From JACVRW01 sp963728155 (GTDB lineage Bacteria; Actinomycetota; Thermoleophilia; Solirubrobacterales; Thermoleophilaceae), in contig CAVSJF010000011.1 of assembly GCA_963728155.1 (NCBI GenBank), positions 1 to 64,000 of the forward strand: a stretch of 64,000 nt of DNA, read 5' to 3'. This document shows, in pieces, positions 8,058 to 16,555 of the stretch. The notes beneath the pieces were generated by a model. It saw only the letters and a list, made by a program, of their open reading frames with translations, searched no databases and had not been told where the DNA came from. The position numbers and the translations under genes were made by a program. Positions within the stretch are counted from its first letter, which is position 1. Each line of letters opens with the position of its first letter.

Positions 8058-9806
8058 TTGCGGACCGCGGTCGCAGTCAGTCTGGCTCTGGCCGCGCTCG
8101 CGCCCGCGAGCCTCGCCGAGGCCGCCCCGCCCGCTCCGTTCGGACACCCCTGCGTTCCGCAGAACGGCGTGCGCTTCTGCCCCACCGCCACCGACGCCGG
8201 CCGCGTCGCGAGCTTCGACGGGGTCCCACTCGATGTCGACGTGACGCTCCCCGCCGAGGGGGACGGGCCGTTCCCCGCGGTCGTGATGCTCCACGGCTAC
8301 GGCGGCAACAAGACGTCGTTTCAGAGCACCACCCCGGACGGGCGCTACAACAACGTGTTCTTCGCTCAGCAGGGCTACGCCGTGATAACCCCGACCGCGC
8401 GCGGCTTCGGGCGTTCGTGCGGGCGGCCCGATTCGCGAACCGCGCCGGCTTGCGACCGCGGCTGGATCCACTTGGCCGACCAGCGCTACGAGGTGCGCGA
8501 CACCCAGCACCTGCTCGGCCTGCTGGTGGACGCGGGGGTGGTCGAACGCGACGCGATCGGAGTGACCGGCATCTCCTACGGCGGCATCCAGAGCCACAAC
8601 CTGGCCCGCCTGCGCGACCGCGTGCGCCTCGCCGACGGCTCATACGCGCGCTGGCGCAGCCCGGCCGGCACCCCGCTCGAGATAGCCGCCGCATGGCCGC
8701 GCTGGGGAGCGACCGACCTGAGCTACTCGCTCACCCCCAACGGGCGCTTTCTGGACTTCGGGCCGTTCTCACCCGCCGAGAGCCGCGCCCCGGGAGGCGT
8801 GCCCAAGAAGAGCTTCAACGACGGTCTCTACGCGCTCGGGAGCCTCCAGGGCTTCTACGCGCCCCTGGGGGCGGACCCGACCGCGGACATCACCGGCTGG
8901 AAGGCCGTGTCCGACCGAGGAGAGCCGTTTCGCGCCGATGCGCTCGCCGTGCTGCGCGAGCTGTCGACCTACCACAGCGCGGTCGGCATCTCGGGCGTGC
9001 CCGCGCCGCTGCTGGTGCAGAACGGCTGGACCGACGACCTCTTCCCCGCGCCGGAGGCGCTGCGAGCGCTGCTCGCCTATCGCTCACTCAAGGGCGCGCA
9101 TGTGTCTCTGCAGCTCGGCGACCTCGGCCACGCCCGGGGATCCAACAAGGCCAACACCGATCGCTTCTTCAACAAGCAGGGCGCCGCCTTCCTCGCCGCC
9201 TACCTGAAGGGTCAGGGCAAGCCGCCCGCTCACGAGGCGGTCAGCGCCTTCTCCCAGACCTGTCCACGAGAAGCGCCGGCCGACGGGCCCTTCCGGGCGC
9301 GCAGCTGGGCCAAGCTCCACCCCGGGCGCTTCTCGGTCTCGGCGCCGCGCGCCCAGCGGGTGAGCTCAGCGGGCGGAAACCCCGACACCGGCAAGGCCTT
9401 CGACGTGGTGCTGACCGGCGACGCCTGCAAGACGGTGCCTCAGGAGCGCTCGCGCGGCACGGCGATCGCCCGGCGGCGCGTTCGCGCGCCCCTCACCCTG
9501 CTGGGCCTGCCCACGGTCAGGGCGACGGTGAGGACGACGGGCCGGGGCGCCTATCTGGCCGCCCGGCTCTGGGACGTCAGCGACGGCCGCCAGAGGCTCG
9601 TGACCCGCGGCGTCTACCGGCTCGAAGACGGCCAGAGGGGACCGATCGCCTTCCAGCTCTTCGGCAACGGCTGGCGCTTTCGCCGCGGGCACGTGGCCAA
9701 GCTCGAGCTGCTCGGCTCCGATCCGGACTTCCTGCGCCCGGGCAACTTCCGCTTCGCGGTCAAGGTGTCGGAACTGACGCTGACGCTTCCCACGCGAGAG
9801 CGCTGA
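8058..9806 (+). CDS. Secreted S15 / CocE-NonD family alpha/beta hydrolase
   Basis: About 582 residues. An N-terminal signal peptide ends near an AEA site, then comes an alpha/beta-hydrolase domain with VVMLHGYGGNKTSF (oxyanion region), GRSCGRPDSR, and the nucleophile elbow GISYGG (Ser near residue 173). A typical His-containing region LQLGDLGHARG follows. The last third (ARRRVRAPLTLLGLPTVRAT onward) is the beta-sandwich domain found at the C-terminus of X-Pro dipeptidyl peptidases and cocaine esterase. The start is a TTG at 8058, two bases after the upstream stop; an ATG is lacking. Substrate unknown: peptide or ester. Confidence 0.82.
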   Translation: MRTAVAVSLALAALAPASLAEAAPPAPFGHPCVPQNGVRFCPTATDAGRVASFDGVPLDVDVTLPAEGDGPFPAVVMLHGYGGNKTSFQSTTPDGRYNNVFFAQQGYAVITPTARGFGRSCGRPDSRTAPACDRGWIHLADQRYEVRDTQHLLGLLVDAGVVERDAIGVTGISYGGIQSHNLARLRDRVRLADGSYARWRSPAGTPLEIAAAWPRWGATDLSYSLTPNGRFLDFGPFSPAESRAPGGVPKKSFNDGLYALGSLQGFYAPLGADPTADITGWKAVSDRGEPFRADALAVLRELSTYHSAVGISGVPAPLLVQNGWTDDLFPAPEALRALLAYRSLKGAHVSLQLGDLGHARGSNKANTDRFFNKQGAAFLAAYLKGQGKPPAHEAVSAFSQTCPREAPADGPFRARSWAKLHPGRFSVSAPRAQRVSSAGGNPDTGKAFDVVLTGDACKTVPQERSRGTAIARRRVRAPLTLLGLPTVRATVRTTGRGAYLAARLWDVSDGRQRLVTRGVYRLEDGQRGPIAFQLFGNGWRFRRGHVAKLELLGSDPDFLRPGNFRFAVKVSELTLTLPTRER

Positions 9807-9809
9807 CCG

Positions 9810-10700
9810 GTGGCCGAGGAGCGCGCCCAGGTCAACGGGATCGAGTTGGCCTACGAGACGATCGGCGACCCCGCCCGGCCGGCGCTGTTGCTCGTGATGG
9901 GCCTCGGCACGCAGATGATCCACTGGGACCGCGAGCTGTGCGAGCAGCTCGCCGGCCGGGGCTTTCACGTGATCCGCTTCGACAACCGCGACTCGGGCGA
10001 GTCGACCCAGGTTGCGGCGCCGGTTCCCAACCTGGTGCGCGGCATGGCCGGTTTGCACTTCGACGCTCCGTACCTGCTCGAGGACATGGCCGACGACGCG
10101 TTCGGACTGCTCGATCACCTCGGCATCGAGGCGGCCCACGTGATGGGAGCCTCGATGGGCGGCATGATCGCCCAGACCATGGCCATCCGCCGCCCCGAGC
10201 GGGTGCTGTCGCTGATCTCGATCATGTCCACCACCGGCGAGCGGCGGGCCGGGCGGCCCAAGCTGCGGATGTGGAGCCTGCTCACGCGGCGCGCTCCGGC
10301 CGGCCGGGACGCCTACGTCGACTACTTCGTGGGGGTGCTCCGGATGATCGGCTCCAAGGGCTTCCCGTTCGACGAGGAGCGCGTGCGCGAGCTCGCCGCC
10401 GTGTCTTATGAGCGCGGTCACCACCCCGCGGGCACGGGCCGCCAGCTGGCCGCGATCATGGCCTCCGGCGACCGCACCGCGCAGCTGCGCGACGTCCACG
10501 TGCCCACCACCGTGATCCACGGCAGGGACGACCCGCTGATCGCCTTCAGCGGCGGCGTGGCCACCGCTCGCGCCATCCCGGGAGCGAAGCTGATCGCGAT
10601 CCCCGGGATGGGCCACGACCTGCCCCGCGAGATATGGCCGCAGCTGGTGGACGCAGTGGTCGAGACGGCCGGGCGGGCCCAGCCGGTCGGTCAGGCCTAG
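9810..10700 (+). CDS. Alpha/beta hydrolase
   Basis: A 296-residue cytoplasmic alpha/beta-hydrolase. It shows LLLVMGLGTQMIHWDREL in the oxyanion-hole region, RFDNRDSGES, the nucleophile elbow GASMGG (Ser near residue 115), the acid-containing strand TTVIHGRDDPLI, and the catalytic His in IPGMGHDLP. This set resembles the proline iminopeptidase / haloperoxidase-like branch. Start GTG 9810 follows the S15 gene by 3 bases, so it belongs to the same operon. The stop overlaps the stop of the convergent lipoate ligase family gene by 4 bases. Confidence 0.85.
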   Translation: MAEERAQVNGIELAYETIGDPARPALLLVMGLGTQMIHWDRELCEQLAGRGFHVIRFDNRDSGESTQVAAPVPNLVRGMAGLHFDAPYLLEDMADDAFGLLDHLGIEAAHVMGASMGGMIAQTMAIRRPERVLSLISIMSTTGERRAGRPKLRMWSLLTRRAPAGRDAYVDYFVGVLRMIGSKGFPFDEERVRELAAVSYERGHHPAGTGRQLAAIMASGDRTAQLRDVHVPTTVIHGRDDPLIAFSGGVATARAIPGAKLIAIPGMGHDLPREIWPQLVDAVVETAGRAQPVGQA

Positions 10701-11455
10701 CGCAGCGCCGGGGGCCGGTGCTCGGCGCTCAGGTCCCGAGCCAGCTTCACGGTCTCGTCGTCGAGCGACCCGGCCACTAGGTCGTAGCGGGCGCCGTACT
10801 CCGCCAGCACCGCGTCGCGGACCGCCTCCCAGCTCCCGCCGGGCACCTCGTCCTCCACCGCACCCACCGTCTGCGGATCCCAGGTGAGCGAGAGCTCGCG
10901 GTACACCGGCTCGAGCACCCGGCGCACGCGCTCGGCGTCCTCGGCCACGATCACCGATCCGGTGTGCGAGCCGCCGGCCACCACGCGCTGGCCGATGCCC
11001 GCGAGCTTGCGCTCGCCGCCGGAGTTGACGCTCCAGCGCCCCGGGCAGTACTCACCCGCCACCTCACCCACGCGCGCGTCCACCCCCAGGCGCTCGAGCG
11101 CGCGGCGCATCAGCGTGGCCTCGGCCTCGAAGCGCTCGTGGATGCCCGCGCGCGGGTCGTCGGAGGGAGCCGCGTGGGCCACCTCGAGGGTCCCCTCGTG
11201 AAACACCGCGGCCCGGCCACCCGCCAGCCGCACCACGGCCCCGAAGCCCTCGCCCTCGGCCGCGCGAACGGCCTGAACGTAGCCGGGCGCGACGGCGTCG
11301 CGCTTGGCGAAGGCGACCACGGAGGCGGGGCGCGCAAGGCGCACGGTCTCCGGCAGCTCGCCGCGCGCGACGCGGAACATCACGGCGCGCGACACCGCCA
11401 CGTCGAACGCGGGATCGTCGGGAAAGCTGTCCTCCAGGACCGTGAGGGCCGGCAC
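10697..11455 (-). CDS. Lipoate/biotin protein ligase family protein
   Basis: A 252-residue protein of the LplA/LipB/BPL fold that attaches lipoyl or octanoyl groups to lysines of 2-oxoacid dehydrogenases and GcvH. It has RLAGGRAAVFHEGTLEVA, equivalent to the RRxxGGGxVxHxxG acyl-adenylate-binding segment with some positions changed, and GGERKLAGIGQRV containing the conserved active-site lysine. ATP-dependent ligase and LipM-like octanoyltransferase are both possible. Start GTG 11455 is supported by a TAGCCT box 6 bases upstream. That box begins with the TAG stop of the upstream GGDEF gene. Confidence 0.8.
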   Translation of the reverse strand: MPALTVLEDSFPDDPAFDVAVSRAVMFRVARGELPETVRLARPASVVAFAKRDAVAPGYVQAVRAAEGEGFGAVVRLAGGRAAVFHEGTLEVAHAAPSDDPRAGIHERFEAEATLMRRALERLGVDARVGEVAGEYCPGRWSVNSGGERKLAGIGQRVVAGGSHTGSVIVAEDAERVRRVLEPVYRELSLTWDPQTVGAVEDEVPGGSWEAVRDAVLAEYGARYDLVAGSLDDETVKLARDLSAEHRPPALR

Positions 11456-11461
11456 GCCTTC

Positions 11462-11467
11462 AGGCTA
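11462..11467 (-). promoter_or_regulatory. -10 box overlapping the upstream stop codon
   Basis: On the minus strand TAGCCT ends 6 bases before GTG 11455. Its first three bases are the TAG stop of the GGDEF gene. Confidence 0.45.
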
Positions 11468-12404
11468 CGCGGCCCACTCAACGGCGCTGAGCGCCCGGTC
11501 CTTGCCGGTCAGCTTGGCGCCGCGCAGGCAGAAGTCGGCGGCCGCGATCAGATCGTCGATCGTCTCTGCGTTGTCGGGATGGAGCGCCCAGCCCACGCTG
11601 GCCGTGAGCTCGATGCCGGGCAGGTCGAGCTGCCGCTCCACACCCCTCATCGCCTCGAGCACGTTGGCCGAGAGCGCGCGCATGGCGGCGGCGTCCGCTC
11701 CCGGGGCGAGGACCGCGAACTCGTCGCCACCCAGGCGAGCGACCGTGTCATCGGTCCGCACGCAGCGGGTGAGAGTTCGAGCCGTCTCCCGCAGCACCGC
11801 GTCGCCCGCGGGAAAGCCGTGGACGGTGTTCACCTCCTTGAACCCGTCGAGGTCGACAAGCATCAGGCCGACCTTGCTCCGGACCGCGGCTGTGCTCGCC
11901 CAGCCACTCGAGCATGGCCCGGCGGTTGGGAAGCTCGGTGAGCGGGTCGCACAGGGAGAGGGTGCGCGCCTGCTCGCGCAGGGCCACGAGCTGCGCCTTG
12001 CCCTTGATGATCAGGAACCCCAGGAGCACGTAGGCGGGGCAGATCACCAGCAGCTCCCCCACGTAACCGTCCTCGATTGCGCCGCTGTCGTAGAGCAACG
12101 GCGTCAGAGCCACGACGACGCAGCCGAGCACATAGGCGCGCGCGTAGCGCTCGGGGAAGAAGTAACAGGTGAAGACCAGCACGAAGAACAGGTAGAAGCG
12201 GGCGGGCGAGTTGGCTCCGCCCGTGCCCGACATCCCCAGCGTGACGAGGGCCAGGGCAGCAGCGCCGGGCACGTGCCAGAACAACAGGCCGTGGCGCTCG
12301 GGCCGTGCGAAGAAGAGGCAGTAGAGCCCCCAGGCCACGCACAGCGGCGCCAGCGCGACCGCCCAGCGCCAGTGGTCGTGCTCCACCCCGGGCAGCAGCA
12401 GCAT
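11465..12404 (-). CDS. Membrane GGDEF diguanylate cyclase (frame break)
   Basis: A probable c-di-GMP synthase. The N-terminal two-thirds holds several hydrophobic segments (for example ALALVTLGM, FYLFFVLVFTCYFF, LLVICPAYVLLGFLII), then the linker DPLTELPNRRAMLEWL and a GGDEF domain with the exact active-site motif ARLGGDEF. The reading frame breaks at about 11884: one extra base in CC (plus strand) separates the EWLGEH part from the VGLMLVDLDGF part. Removing it gives a continuous protein of about 312 residues from ATG 12404. The first membrane segment appears to begin upstream of that ATG, so the true start is probably further up; no good start codon was seen there. Confidence 0.75.
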
Positions 12405-12531
12405 CAGCAGGGCGGTCAGGCCGCCGGTCAGGTAGAGCAGGCCCGCGAGCTTGGCGGCCGGTCCCTGCTCCTCGTGTACGTCGAACGCTCCCGTGCCTCG
12501 AATATCGGCACGCGGCGGGCTTTCGTGAATC

Positions 12532-12828
12532 TCAGAAGCCGAGCGCGAACTTCGCTTCTTCGCTCATCCGCTCCGGCGTCCACGCGGGGGTGAAGGTCAT
12601 CGTCGAGCTGACGTTGGTCACCCCGTCGACCTCGCTCACGAATTCCTCGATCTGCTCGGACACCTGGGGGCCGATCGGACACCCGGGCGACGTGAGGCTG
12701 AAGGAGACGGAAACGTCGCCCTCCTCCACCTCGATGTCGTAGATCAGGCCCAGCTCGACGAAGTCGAGACCGAGCTCGGGGTCGATCACATTGGTGAGGG
12801 CTTCCTGGACTTCGTCTACGGTCGGCAT
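12532..12828 (-). CDS. SufT/MIP18-type iron-sulfur assembly factor
   Basis: A 98-residue DUF59 protein of the SufT/PaaD/MIP18 type, which helps mature Fe-S proteins. Seen: EALTNVIDPELGLDFVELGLIYDI, the DPE(L/I) hallmark, and SLTSPGCPIGPQV with the conserved Cys. Size is typical for a stand-alone domain. Start ATG 12828 is preceded by GGAG. It is a single gene, not next to a suf operon. Broken-frame similarity to longer products upstream is not supported. Confidence 0.88.
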   Translation of the reverse strand: MPTVDEVQEALTNVIDPELGLDFVELGLIYDIEVEEGDVSVSFSLTSPGCPIGPQVSEQIEEFVSEVDGVTNVSSTMTFTPAWTPERMSEEAKFALGF

Positions 12829-12887
12829 GCTCCAACAAGGGTAGTACAGGGAGCGCTGCGCACCCGGCCGAGCCGACCGCTTCGCGC

Positions 12888-12893
12888 TAGCCT
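12888..12893 (+). promoter_or_regulatory. -10 box of a probably leaderless gene
   Basis: TAGCCT ends 8 bases before ATG 12902, with no Shine-Dalgarno sequence between. Confidence 0.4.
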
Positions 12894-12901
12894 CATCCGC
12901 G

Positions 12902-13357
12902 ATGCCCATTCTGGCTCTCGTAGCGGTCTTCATCGTGCTTCCCCTGCTCGAGCTGTACGTGATTCTCGAGGTGGTGGGGCCGTGGCTCGACTGGTACGGA
13001 ACCATCGCGCTGCTGGTGATCGACTCGATCGTCGGGAGCCTGCTCTTGCGGTCCCAGGGTCGCGCGGTCTGGCGCCGTTTCAACGCCGTCATGGCCGAGG
13101 GCCGGATGCCCCACCGCGAGGTGATCGACGGCGTCCTCATCGTCTTCGGTGGGGCCTTTCTCATCACCCCGGGCTTCATCACCGACATCGTGGGGCTCGT
13201 GCTTCTGATTCCCCCCACCCGAGCCATCGTCCGTCGCCTCGTGGCGCGCCGCCTGGGCACGCGGCTGGCGGTGTCGGTGGCCGACCGCGGGCAGCGCTAT
13301 GACGTCGACGGCACCGCCACCGAGCACGACGCCGCATCCGAACGGCTCGAGCGGTGA
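12902..13357 (+). CDS. fxsA: FxsA family membrane protein
   Basis: A 151-residue membrane protein of the FxsA family, whose E. coli member affects exclusion of phage T7 by F plasmid. Three to four hydrophobic segments are visible. The landmarks are PLLELYVILEVVG near the N-terminus, a short loop GSLLLRSQGRA, and GGAFLITPGFITDIVGLVLLIPPTR. The C-terminus is charged and probably cytoplasmic. The stop overlaps the GTG of the next gene (GTGA), so three genes (FxsA, unknown, HAD) are likely co-translated. The molecular function is unknown. Confidence 0.88.
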   Translation: MPILALVAVFIVLPLLELYVILEVVGPWLDWYGTIALLVIDSIVGSLLLRSQGRAVWRRFNAVMAEGRMPHREVIDGVLIVFGGAFLITPGFITDIVGLVLLIPPTRAIVRRLVARRLGTRLAVSVADRGQRYDVDGTATEHDAASERLER

Positions 13358-14058
13358 GCGCCGCCCACGCGGTCTCCTTCTTCGATCCCGACCGCGAGCT
13401 GTACGGGACCGTGCGTTCGGGCGCGACGATCCTGTTCGAGGGCCGCAAGCCGGCGGCTCACAGCGAGGAGGCGCAGATCGGCACCGACGGGGACGGCTGG
13501 ACGGCCGAGCTGGGCGAGCTGCTGTCGATTCAGTTGGCTCCGCTGAGCCCGGAGGTCGATCTCGGCCTGGTGGCCGTGACGGTCTGCCGCGTCTCGGGCG
13601 AGGTGAGTGGCCGTGCGATGGACTGCCTGGGCACGGTCGCGACCACGCGCGAGCCGCCCCGCTGGGAGGAGCTCGACGCCCTGCGCAGCATCTCGGCGAT
13701 CGTCGACGAGAACGACGCGGTGCTGGCGCTGGCGAGCCGCCCCCGTGGCGCGGCGGGTCATGGTCAGGAGACCGTGCGCGCGGCGGTGATCACGGACGGC
13801 GAGCTGCTGGAGATCGAGGACGCGCGCCTGTCCACGGTCTACGACGGAGAGGGACGCCAGCGCAGTGCCGGGCTCGAGCTGTGGCCGGCGGGCGAGGACT
13901 TCTCGCGGCGCGGGTCGGGCCAGGCCATTGCCGGCTCCTCGCTCGAGCTGGAGGCCGTGCGCGTGCACGCGGCGGTGTTCCGCTGGCGCATCGAAGGGCG
14001 CGAGGGGATCGGCGCCTACGAGCTGATGGTGCGCAACGTGCCTCCAGTGGCCGCTTGA
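13354..14058 (+). CDS. Hypothetical protein, beta-rich
   Basis: A 234-residue soluble protein that I do not recognise. It is rich in predicted strands (SFFDPDRELYGTVRSGATIL, ELYGT, AAVFRWRIEGREGIGAYELM), with a duplicated look, as in lipocalin- or AttH-like domains. No signal peptide, membrane segment, or cysteine cluster is present. Start GTG 13354 overlaps the fxsA stop, and its stop overlaps the TTG of the HAD gene, so it is firmly embedded in a translationally coupled three-gene unit. A ligand-binding or enzyme-accessory role would be a guess. Confidence 0.7.
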   Translation: MSAAHAVSFFDPDRELYGTVRSGATILFEGRKPAAHSEEAQIGTDGDGWTAELGELLSIQLAPLSPEVDLGLVAVTVCRVSGEVSGRAMDCLGTVATTREPPRWEELDALRSISAIVDENDAVLALASRPRGAAGHGQETVRAAVITDGELLEIEDARLSTVYDGEGRQRSAGLELWPAGEDFSRRGSGQAIAGSSLELEAVRVHAAVFRWRIEGREGIGAYELMVRNVPPVAA

Positions 14059-14681
14059 TCCGGGCCCTGATCAGCGACTTCGGGGGCGTGCTCACCACCC
14101 CCCTCTCGCGCGGCTTCCTGGCCTATCAGGAGGAGGCCGGCGTGACCATGGAGGAGCTTGGATCCGCCATGGCGCGCGCGAGCGAGGCGCACGGCGAGCA
14201 TCCGCTGTTCGCACTCGAGCGCGGCGAGATCACCGAAGCGCAGTTCGCCCATCAGCTCGAGGAGCAGCTCGACGGGCGCTTCGACCTCGCTCGCCTGCGC
14301 CACCTCTACTTCGAGCGCCTCGAGGCCAACGAGCCGATGATCCGTTACCTCGCCGGCCTGCGTGCCCGCGGCCTGCGTACCGCGTTGCTGACCAACAACG
14401 TGCGCGAATGGGAGCCGCTCTGGCGGGCGAAGCTGCCGGAGCTCGACGCGATCTTCGAGGTGGTGGTCGACTCGGCCTTCGTCGGCCTGCGCAAACCCGA
14501 TCCACGGATCTACGAGCTCACGCTGGAGCGGCTCGGCGACGGCCTGCGCGGCGAGGACTGCGTGTTCGTCGACGACCTGGACGTGAACTGCGACGCGGCC
14601 CGGGCACTGGGAATGAGGGCGGTGCGCTTCGAGGACGCCGACCAGGCGATCGCCGAGATCGAGTCAGTCCTGAGCGGTTAG
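14055..14681 (+). CDS. HAD-IA family hydrolase
   Basis: A 208-residue haloacid dehalogenase-like phosphatase. The first motif is ISDFGGVL, the GG variant of DxDx(V/T) that is common in this branch. The second motif is ALLTNN, motif III is LRKPDPRIY, and motif IV is CVFVDDLDVNCDAA. The helical cap insert is short to medium. The start is TTG 14055, overlapping the upstream stop (TTGA). The substrate is probably a small phosphorylated metabolite but is not predictable. The 3' end overlaps the convergent TetR-type gene by 18 bases. Confidence 0.85.
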   Translation: MIRALISDFGGVLTTPLSRGFLAYQEEAGVTMEELGSAMARASEAHGEHPLFALERGEITEAQFAHQLEEQLDGRFDLARLRHLYFERLEANEPMIRYLAGLRARGLRTALLTNNVREWEPLWRAKLPELDAIFEVVVDSAFVGLRKPDPRIYELTLERLGDGLRGEDCVFVDDLDVNCDAARALGMRAVRFEDADQAIAEIESVLSG

Positions 14682-15272
14682 CCGGGCGACCATCGTGCGC
14701 ATGGCACCGCGGGTGCGCCTGACACTCAGACCCTGGTGCAAGCGCAAGGCCTCGAAGGTGCCCCAGGCGCACGCGGCCACCAGCGCGGCGCGCAGCGATT
14801 CGCGCTCGTCGGCCGGGGCCGCCTCGAGCTCGCGCCGGAAGACGCGTTCCACCTCGGCCGCCCCCGCCCGGCGGACGGTGCTGAGCCACCCCGCCACCAC
14901 GTCGGACTCGGGCTCCATCAGCAGCGCCGCCCGGCGCACGCCCGTGGCCCGCTCGAAGGTGCTGCAGCGCTGGGCGACGAGCCCGTCCACCCGCTCGGGC
15001 AGCGAGAGCGAAGCGTCGACGGGGCGGATGGTGGGGATCACCCGGTCGTACTGCTCGCGCGCCACCGCCTCGAGCAGCGCCTCGCGGTCGCGAAAGTGCT
15101 GAAACAGCGAGCGCTCCGACACCCCCGCCCGCTCGGCGACCTCGGCCGCCGTGGGCCGCAGCCGGCCCTCGTCGAGAAGCCCGAGCAGGGCGTCGACCAG
15201 CGCCTGCCGCGTGCGCTCGGCGCGCACCGTGCGCCCATCGCGCTGCTTGGGATTGGTTTCCAAGGAGCTCAT
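14664..15272 (-). CDS. TetR family transcriptional regulator
   Basis: A 202-residue TetR-type regulator. The N-terminal helix-turn-helix is clear (RQALVDALLGLLDEG, AAEVAERAGVSERSLFQHF), followed by a helical ligand domain. ATG 15272 is preferred over an in-frame start at 15311 because an inverted repeat typical of an operator lies immediately upstream of 15272. No ligand can be inferred. The nearest genes are the convergent HAD hydrolase and, 227 bases upstream on the same strand, a PPOX-like protein gene. Confidence 0.85.
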   Translation of the reverse strand: MSSLETNPKQRDGRTVRAERTRQALVDALLGLLDEGRLRPTAAEVAERAGVSERSLFQHFRDREALLEAVAREQYDRVIPTIRPVDASLSLPERVDGLVAQRCSTFERATGVRRAALLMEPESDVVAGWLSTVRRAGAAEVERVFRRELEAAPADERESLRAALVAACAWGTFEALRLHQGLSVRRTRGAMRTMVARLTAQD

Positions 15273-15275
15273 CTT

Positions 15276-15294
15276 CACATTTTTCCGCAATGTG
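15276..15294. promoter_or_regulatory. Inverted repeat upstream of the TetR-type gene
   Basis: CACATT (15276-15281) and AATGTG (15289-15294) form 6-base arms around a 7-base spacer, just ahead of the regulator start. It may be the autoregulatory operator. The rest of the gap to 15499 holds no other feature I can support. Confidence 0.35.
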
Positions 15295-15499
15295 CGGGTA
15301 GATCTGCACAAGAACCATTGACTGAGACCGCGGCCGATGATCTACTCATCGTCGAGACGCGGACGGAACGCAAAGAGCGAAGCCAAGAGGTTGTAAGGCT
15401 CGCCGCGCCGCTTGAGGGCTTCGGCCCGATAGCGCGCACCTCAAGCGTGAAGTTCGCGTCTCTTTTATTGCGCCTCGGCTTGCCGGGGCGCTTCGTCGT

Positions 15500-16471
15500 T
15501 CAGCGCCCGGCGCGCGCGGCCAGCTCGCGCTTGGCCGTGCGGTGGTAGCGCCGCATCTTCTTGAAGTTGAGGCGCGCGCGTGCGACCAGCGACTCCGGCG
15601 GTAGCTCGAAGCCGCCCACCAGCCGGTGCGGGATCAGGGACCAGGACCCGTCCGCCTCCTCCAGGAGATCGCCGCGCACCTGGAAGTTGCGCTGCCACTT
15701 GAAGTCCGGCGGATGGTCGTGGGCGGTGAGGCAGGCCGGGCCGGCGTGCCAGGGCACGCCCACCGGAGCACCGCCGAGCCTCACCCGCCGAGCCTGCCGG
15801 TCGAGCTCGATCGGCAGGCGGACCGAGAAGGGGAACCCGTCGGGGGCCACCAGCGACACCACGGCCCAGGGGTAGCGAGCACCGAGCTCGTGCAGGCGCT
15901 CGTCCCACGCCACCGCCCCGCCCTCCGAGCCGGCGAGATCGTCGACCGGCTCCTCCACGTGGCCCGAACGCACCTCCTCGAGGTGGGCGTCGAACAGCCG
16001 GGGCTCCACGGTCACGTCGCCGTCAGCCCACACATAGATCCGCTCGGGACGCACGTGCAGGTAGATGCGGGTCAGGTACCACGACAGCCACCTGTCGAAC
16101 GCTCGCGGGGGTAGGTCACCCGCGACGGCGGGGAGCTTCTCGACCATCTCGCGGCGGTAGCGCTCGCGGTTCGATTCGAGGTCGCGGTCGTCGACGTCCG
16201 CGGTGCCCTGCACCAGAACCTGGGGCGGACCGTCGAGACCGCTGCCGGTGGGGTCTGAGAACAGCATCGCCACGCGTGGGTTCGCCCGCGCGTCGTTGGC
16301 CTTCTTGGGATAGCCCAGGCCGGTGGTCACATCGATGCAGGGATCACCGGGCCGGTAGTAGGGCGTCAGCGGCCAGGTGATCGGCCGGCCGCGGCGATCC
16401 ACGGTCGTGAACTCGGTGGTGATGAAGCGGTCGAAGACCTGCTGTACCTCGGCGGGAAGAGTCGCGGTCAT
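15500..16471 (-). CDS. PPOX-type flavin-binding protein, long form
   Basis: A 323-residue protein whose first half is a pyridoxamine-phosphate-oxidase-like domain: FITTEFTTVDRRGRPITWP, NDARANPRVAMLFSDPTG, and VLVQGTADV are barrel strands of the family. The second half repeats the pattern more loosely (PWAVVSLVAPDGFPFSVRLP), so it may be a duplicated split barrel. The basic C-terminus (NFKKMRRYHRTAKREL) is unusual and might contact nucleic acid or membrane. On the minus strand TATATT stands 9 bases before the ATG. The cofactor, FMN, F420 or haem, is undetermined. Confidence 0.7.
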   Translation of the reverse strand: MTATLPAEVQQVFDRFITTEFTTVDRRGRPITWPLTPYYRPGDPCIDVTTGLGYPKKANDARANPRVAMLFSDPTGSGLDGPPQVLVQGTADVDDRDLESNRERYRREMVEKLPAVAGDLPPRAFDRWLSWYLTRIYLHVRPERIYVWADGDVTVEPRLFDAHLEEVRSGHVEEPVDDLAGSEGGAVAWDERLHELGARYPWAVVSLVAPDGFPFSVRLPIELDRQARRVRLGGAPVGVPWHAGPACLTAHDHPPDFKWQRNFQVRGDLLEEADGSWSLIPHRLVGGFELPPESLVARARLNFKKMRRYHRTAKRELAARAGR

Positions 16472-16555
16472 CGGGCGCCAAATATACGGCCGGTGGCCCG
16501 TTGCGACTCGTCCAGCGGGCCCTTCCGCCGATCAAGCGGGACGCCATCCCATCCG

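Noticed and set aside
12428..12838. A separate small gene upstream of the GGDEF protein
   Set aside because: The frame is antisense to none but overlaps the SufT-like gene in another frame, and its residues look random.
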